From the NCBI RefSeq assembly GCF_947497125.1, contig NZ_CANMFI010000001.1, positions 310,001-374,000 on the forward strand: a DNA stretch of 64,000 nucleotides, given 5' to 3'. Positions 60,491-64,000 of the stretch are shown piece after piece. Source of the stretch: an uncultured Polaribacter sp. (GTDB lineage: Bacteria; Bacteroidota; Bacteroidia; Flavobacteriales; Flavobacteriaceae). A program made the position numbers and the translations under genes. A model generated the notes under the pieces. That model was not told the DNA's origin and did not search any database. It saw nothing but the letters and a program-made list of their open reading frames with translations. How positions within the stretch are numbered: the first letter of the stretch is position 1; every line of letters begins with the position of its first letter.

Positions 60491-60694
60491 TTTTTTTAAA
60501 AAAAAATAGTAAAAAATAAAAAATGTTAAAAATTTATTAAAATTTATGTTCAATTGTAGTTTTTTATTGATATCTTTAGTAAAACCTTAATAAAGAAAAT
60601 TAAAAAACGTTTAATTTTACCCTCCTTCTAAAGATCCCCCTTCTTTAATGCTTAATGAAGTAGCAGTGTATAAAGCTCATTATAATTAAAAAGT

Positions 60695-61405
60695 ATGGAT
60701 ACTGATATTAAAATTTTAATAGTTGAAGACAATGTTATCATTGCCGATGATCTACAACTAACCCTCGAAGACTTAGGTTACACTGTTTTAGACAGTGTTA
60801 TTTCTTATGAAAAAGCCATAGAGTATTTAGATAATAACAGTGTAGATTTAGTGCTTTTAGATATAAGTCTTGCTACAAAAAAAACAGGAATTGATGTAGC
60901 TCAATATATCAACGAAAAAATTAAAATTCCGTTTATATTTATTACTTCAAACTCTGATTCTAAAACAATAAAAGAAGCCAGTAAAACAAAGCCAAATGCT
61001 TACTTAGTAAAACCGTTTGATAAAAAAAACATTCATGCTTCTATAGAACTCGCAGTTACAAATCATAACACTAAAGAAACTAGTAATTCTATTATTAAAG
61101 ACAATTTATTTGTAAAAAAGAACAATTTATATCATAAGATTTCTATTAATAATATTGCTTATGTTAAGGCAGATAACGTTTATTTAGAAATATATTCTGC
61201 AGAAAATAAAAAATATATTTTAAGATCAACTTTAAAAAGTTTCTTTCTTAAACTTCCTGATAATTTTCATAAATGCCACAAATCTTACATTATAAACCTA
61301 GATCATGTAATGGCATTTAATGCAAGACAAGTTGTTGTAAACAACACCAAAATACCTGTTTCTGAAGAGTTTAAAACATTTTTGAAAAACTTTATAACTA
61401 AATAA
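60695..61405 (+). CDS. LytTR-type response regulator
   Basis: A 236-aa two-component regulator. The receiver domain (KILIVEDNVIIADDLQLTLEDLGY; phosphoacceptor Asp56 in LVLLDISLA; Thr/Ser in IFITSNSD; Lys in AYLVKPFDK) is followed by a C-terminal LytTR DNA-binding domain (FVKKNNLYHKISINNIAYVKADNVYLEIYS; LRSTLKSFFLKLPDNFHKCHKSYIINLDHV). It binds DNA as beta strands rather than HTH. It lies seven bases before the histidine kinase gene, so the pair is one operon. Confidence 0.93.
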   Translation: MDTDIKILIVEDNVIIADDLQLTLEDLGYTVLDSVISYEKAIEYLDNNSVDLVLLDISLATKKTGIDVAQYINEKIKIPFIFITSNSDSKTIKEASKTKPNAYLVKPFDKKNIHASIELAVTNHNTKETSNSIIKDNLFVKKNNLYHKISINNIAYVKADNVYLEIYSAENKKYILRSTLKSFFLKLPDNFHKCHKSYIINLDHVMAFNARQVVVNNTKIPVSEEFKTFLKNFITK

Positions 61406-61412
61406 TTTTAAA

Positions 61413-63323
61413 ATGAAATATTTAATACACTTAGTTTTATTTTTAAATTTAAGTGTATTTTATGGGCAACAAGAAAATTATAAGCTTTTTAAATACAAGA
61501 AACTTTTAACGGATGTTAATTATTTTCAAAAAGAAGAATTATTTAAAAGGATAGATCAATTAAAAAGTAATAACACAAACGATTGGATTGCTTTTTTTGA
61601 AAAGGAAAGAGAAAATAAAAAAGATTTTATTACTCAAGAGTATATTTTACAAACAATTATTATTGACTTACACAAAACTTCTGGCGATATTATTAAAGCA
61701 AATGATATAGCCTTAAATTATTACTATTCAAGTTTAGATAAGTTAGAAAAAAAGGATCTTTGTGATTTATTGGTTAATATTGAAAAAAACTGCATTGTAC
61801 TAAACCAGACAATAAATCTTATTCTAATAAACAAAGAAAAATTAAAAGTTTGCAAACCAGAACAAGTAGATTTTTACAACATTTATACTAAATTAGATTT
61901 ACATGATTCTGCGTTAGAAAGTTATCGAAATAAATACAAAAAAGATTTAGAAGACAATACCAACAATATTAAAAAAGGCATGCACTATAACAATATTGGT
62001 GTATTTTTTAAGAGAGACTTAAATATAGATTCTGCCTTATATTACTTTAACAAGTCATTACATATTGTTGACGATGTTATTGCCAAAACCCAAAAAAATA
62101 ATCTAAATCTTAGAAACTATTATTATTGCAAAGGAATGATACAAGGTAATTTAGGTGATTGCTATCTAAGTTTAGAAAAATACAACCTAGCTATAGATCA
62201 ATTTAAAGCAGAAGCTAAAGCTGCAAAAATTTATTACAAAAATATCTTTTGGTTTGGAGAAAATAAGTTTTATGAAAATATGGCAATTGCTCATATCAAA
62301 ATAAAAAAACAAAAAGAAGCTGATATTTATATAAACCTATTAAAAAAGGATAAAGTTGTTTATAATAAGCTTAAGTATGTATACTTCGAGAGCCTTAAAA
62401 AGTATGATTCGGCAAATTACTATTCTCTAAAATACATCAAACAAAAAGATTCACTTAGAGATACAAACATCAAACAAAATAATAAAAGCATTGTTAAAAT
62501 TTTAGATTTTATAGATGATGTTGTAGAACAGAGAAAAATAATTCAAAATATTAATAATCAAAACAACTCTAAAGAAATTAAGATTAAAGTAATCTACTTT
62601 ATAGCGGTAGCTCTTTTAATTATTGTTTTGATATTAAGCTTTTTATTTATAAAATTAAGTAAACAAAAGAAAATAATTTCAAAGCAAAACAAAGCAATAA
62701 AAAACACCTTATCAGAAAAAAATATTCTTCTTAGTGAACTTCATCATCGTGTAAAAAATAATTTACAAATTATGAGTAGTATTTTAAACTTACAGTTAAG
62801 TAAATTACAAAGTGCAGATTTAAAAGAGGTTTTTCAATACAGTATAAATAGAATAAATGTACTATCAAGAGTACAAAGTAAATTATTAGCAAATGAAAGT
62901 TTGTCTAAAATTTCTTTAAGGAACTATGTTCTTAGTATTATTAATGAACTAAAAAGTGTTTATGAAACAATGGAAGAAATTAATTTTACTACTAAAATTG
63001 ATCCTAACTTGTTCATTCACATAGATCAAACACAAACAATTGGTCTTATCACAAATGAACTTCTAACAAATTCTTTAAAACACGCATTTAAAAACAACTT
63101 TGAATGTAAAATTAAGATTGAAATACATAATAAAAAAAATGAAGTTTCTTATAAGTATTCTGATAATGGAAAAGGGTTTGACATTCTTAGTATTAAAAAA
63201 ACATCTTCTATTGGTTTAAGTCTAATTTTTAAGCTTATTAAACAATTAGATACTGTCGGTGAATTGGTAAACAATAATGGTATGCAAATTTCTTTTACTT
63301 TTAAAAATAAATTAAAACTGTAA
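61413..63323 (+). CDS. Membrane sensor histidine kinase, HisKA_2 type, with TPR sensor region
   Basis: A 636-aa kinase. A signal peptide (MKYLIHLVLFLNLSVFYGQ) precedes an extracytoplasmic helical region with TPR-like repeats (HYNNIGVFFKRDLNIDSALYYFNKSL; GNLGDCYLSLEKYNLAIDQFKAEA). One membrane helix (IKVIYFIAVALLIIVLILSFLFIKL, about 393-417) and a short coiled coil follow. The HisKA_2 phosphoacceptor is in LLSELHHRVKNNLQIMSSILNLQLSKL (His about 444), and the HATPase has LITNELLTNSLKHAF (N box) and YSDNGKGFD (G1). Partner of the LytTR regulator encoded just upstream. Signal unknown. Confidence 0.92.
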   Translation: MKYLIHLVLFLNLSVFYGQQENYKLFKYKKLLTDVNYFQKEELFKRIDQLKSNNTNDWIAFFEKERENKKDFITQEYILQTIIIDLHKTSGDIIKANDIALNYYYSSLDKLEKKDLCDLLVNIEKNCIVLNQTINLILINKEKLKVCKPEQVDFYNIYTKLDLHDSALESYRNKYKKDLEDNTNNIKKGMHYNNIGVFFKRDLNIDSALYYFNKSLHIVDDVIAKTQKNNLNLRNYYYCKGMIQGNLGDCYLSLEKYNLAIDQFKAEAKAAKIYYKNIFWFGENKFYENMAIAHIKIKKQKEADIYINLLKKDKVVYNKLKYVYFESLKKYDSANYYSLKYIKQKDSLRDTNIKQNNKSIVKILDFIDDVVEQRKIIQNINNQNNSKEIKIKVIYFIAVALLIIVLILSFLFIKLSKQKKIISKQNKAIKNTLSEKNILLSELHHRVKNNLQIMSSILNLQLSKLQSADLKEVFQYSINRINVLSRVQSKLLANESLSKISLRNYVLSIINELKSVYETMEEINFTTKIDPNLFIHIDQTQTIGLITNELLTNSLKHAFKNNFECKIKIEIHNKKNEVSYKYSDNGKGFDILSIKKTSSIGLSLIFKLIKQLDTVGELVNNNGMQISFTFKNKLKL

Positions 63324-63390
63324 AAAGAAGTTTTACAACAAATATCAGGTACTTTACAACATTAGTAATTAAAATAAAGGGGCAATACAT

Positions 63391-63398
63391 TAATTTTG
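63391..63398 (+). promoter_or_regulatory. -7 box for a candidate small RNA
   Basis: TAATTTTG, exact TAnnTTTG, in the intergenic region after the histidine kinase gene with no ORF behind it; a terminator lies about 80 bases downstream. Confidence 0.35.
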
Positions 63399-63403
63399 AA
63401 CAA

Positions 63404-63487
63404 GCAAAATATTTTAAAAGTTAATTTAGATTAATTGTTCCCCCAGCAGCGTTAGAATTCTTTACTGAATGAGCGCTGTTTTTTTTG
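63404..63487 (+). ncRNA. Candidate small RNA between the histidine kinase gene and tRNA-His
   Basis: Between a TAnnTTTG box and a terminator hairpin with a T8 tail lies about 80 bases without a protein-coding frame. The middle contains the unpaired, C-rich word GTTCCCCC, notable in so AT-rich a region. The ends are predictions; it could equally be the 3' UTR of the histidine kinase mRNA. Confidence 0.3.
63447..63487 (+). terminator. Terminator downstream of the histidine kinase gene
   Basis: CAGCG (63447-63451) pairs with CGCTG (63474-63478), with ATTC/GAAT pairing inside, followed by eight T residues at 63479-63486. Confidence 0.6.
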
Positions 63488-63514
63488 TTTAAATAGTAAC
63501 CTTAATAGCACAAA

Positions 63515-63542
63515 AAAAGCCTCTCTAAATAGAGAGGCTTTT
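63515..63542 (-). terminator. Terminator after tRNA-His
   Basis: 12-bp stem AAAAGCCTCTCT / AGAGAGGCTTTT around AAAT, with an A run on the left providing Ts on the minus strand, eight bases beyond the tRNA 3' end. It may also stop plus-strand readthrough. Confidence 0.8.
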
Positions 63543-63550
63543 ACTTTCTG

Positions 63551-63625
63551 GGTGGAAGACGGGACTCGAACCCGCGACACTCGGTACCACAAACCGATAC
63601 TCTAACCAACTGAGCTACAACCACC
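63551..63625 (-). tRNA. tRNA-His (anticodon GTG)
   Basis: The minus strand reads GGTGGTTGTAGCTCAGTTGG, then TTAGAGTATCGGTTTGTGG and TACCGAGTGTC, ending GCGGGTTCGAGTCCCGTCTTCCACC. The D arm, anticodon stem TCGGT/ACCGA with loop TTGTGGT (anticodon GTG) and T arm GCGGG/CCCGT are clear. The extra 5' G at position -1 faces C73, as in all bacterial tRNA-His. The acceptor stem shows T-T oppositions at positions 5-68 and 6-67. CCA is not encoded. It is a single tRNA gene, not in a cluster. Confidence 0.92.
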
Positions 63626-63679
63626 ATGTAATTAACGGGTGCAAATATAATTCTTTTTTCTATTCTTGGAAAAGAAAAA

Positions 63680-64000
63680 TTAAATTAATTTATCTAAATT
63701 TTTTACTGCAACATAACGTTCTGTAGTAAAGCCTTCTGCATAAGAAACTCCTATCAATCTCCCTAAATCTTTTGCCCTATACGCTATACTTTCTATAAAG
63801 TTTTTACTAGAAATAGGTGTTTCTGGTTCATTACTTGTTGGATCAAAAAATTGAGAAGCATAGGCTTGTAAAGATTTTGTTTTAATTTCAATAAAATTAG
63901 AAACATCTACAACAAAGTCTGGCTCAATATTTTTCCATTGAATGTAATGATATACATTTTTGGGTCTCCATTTTTCTTGTTGCTTCCCTTCTACTTCAGT
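63680..64000 (-). CDS. bshB1: Bacillithiol biosynthesis deacetylase BshB1, C-terminal part
   Basis: Absent from the ORF track because its start lies beyond the window. The frame reads KWRPKNVYHYIQWKNIEPDFVVDVSNFIEIKTKSLQAY, then FFDPTSNEPETPISSKNFIESIAYRAKDLGRLIGVSYAEGF and ends at TAA. This is the C-terminal 106 residues of the LmbE-like zinc deacetylase BshB1, which removes acetyl from GlcNAc-malate in bacillithiol synthesis. The YRAKDLGRLIGVSYAEGF segment distinguishes BshB1 from MshB. The metal-binding N terminus (PHPDD-type) is outside the window. It works after BshA, encoded about 44 kb away. Confidence 0.9.
   Translation of the reverse strand, partial: TEVEGKQQEKWRPKNVYHYIQWKNIEPDFVVDVSNFIEIKTKSLQAYASQFFDPTSNEPETPISSKNFIESIAYRAKDLGRLIGVSYAEGFTTERYVAVKNLDKLI

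Noticed and set aside
60491-60694. Hairpin AAAATTAAA/TTTAATTTT and the pyrimidine-rich CCCTCCTTC tract upstream of the LytTR regulator gene as a riboswitch
   Set aside because: The stem is A/T only and no known riboswitch core is visible; probably just a promoter and leader region.
1-64000. CRISPR arrays, insertion sequences, prophage, toxin-antitoxin or restriction-modification systems
   Set aside because: No regularly spaced repeats, transposase, phage structural, toxin-antitoxin or methyltransferase/nuclease defence genes were recognised on either strand.

Overview
The window looks like a chromosomal segment from a marine-type member of the Flavobacteriaceae (Bacteroidota), close in style to Polaribacter or Tenacibaculum. 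This is inferred from the very AT-rich composition (roughly 30% GC by eye, not computed), weak Shine-Dalgarno sequences, TAnnTTTG-type -7 boxes upstream of several genes, SusC/Oar-like TonB receptors, a PorV/PorQ-family (type IX secretion) protein, a split transketolase, bacillithiol genes and several flavobacterial families of unknown function (DUF3810, DUF4105, a DUF6495-like protein). No gene-free stretch exceeds 300 bases. There is no prophage, IS element or CRISPR array. Only the polysaccharide block looks like accessory DNA.

Layout. 1-6.0 kb: tail of a ZIP metal transporter, recQ, then kdsD-tatC-CMD-lptB (Kdo precursor synthesis, Tat export, LPS transport) and a DUF6495-like gene. 6.1-10.5 kb: a large Oar-like TonB receptor and the rpsF-rpsR-rplI operon. 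10.6-15 kb: a MacAB-like efflux operon (ATPase, two permeases, adaptor). 15.2-20.8 kb: DCC-family and HAD proteins, a DAACS symporter, a DUF937 protein, bshA and an orphan N-terminal transketolase half. 21-29.8 kb: dnaB, DUF3810, two secreted amidohydrolases, a SpoU methyltransferase and polyphosphate glucokinase. 29.9-34.8 kb: bifunctional rel, fur-purA and pssA. 34.9-38.2 kb: a YheT hydrolase, a PorV/PorQ protein and a DUF4105 (Lnb-like) membrane protein.

38.2-46.6 kb is a minus-strand surface-polysaccharide operon: priming phosphoglycosyltransferase, four glycosyltransferases including one fragment, a CapK-like adenylate-forming enzyme, a Wzy-like polymerase and a GNAT. At its upstream end a truncated Wzm ABC permease is joined directly to the C-terminal part of a GT4 glycosyltransferase, which looks like a deletion scar. 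46.8-51.1 kb: GNAT, aroQ, xerD, rny, a probable 6S RNA, zapA and a coiled-coil partner. 51.2-60.5 kb: M23 peptidase plus TonB receptor, bcp, nth, a short unlisted ORF beside an ECF sigma gene, and uvrA. 60.7-64 kb: a LytTR response regulator and HisKA_2 histidine kinase pair, a candidate small RNA, tRNA-His, and the 3' part of bshB1 running off the end and absent from the ORF track.

The main points for a second look are the wzm/GT deletion junction with no exporter left in the locus, the 6S-like RNA, a 47-aa ORF after the sigma gene whose start lies beside a perfect 10-bp inverted repeat, a candidate small RNA after the histidine kinase, three unrelated proteins (RecQ, Fur, endonuclease III) that have lost their usual cysteine metal ligands, and two genes (dnaB, trmH-like) placed as if their mRNAs were leaderless.
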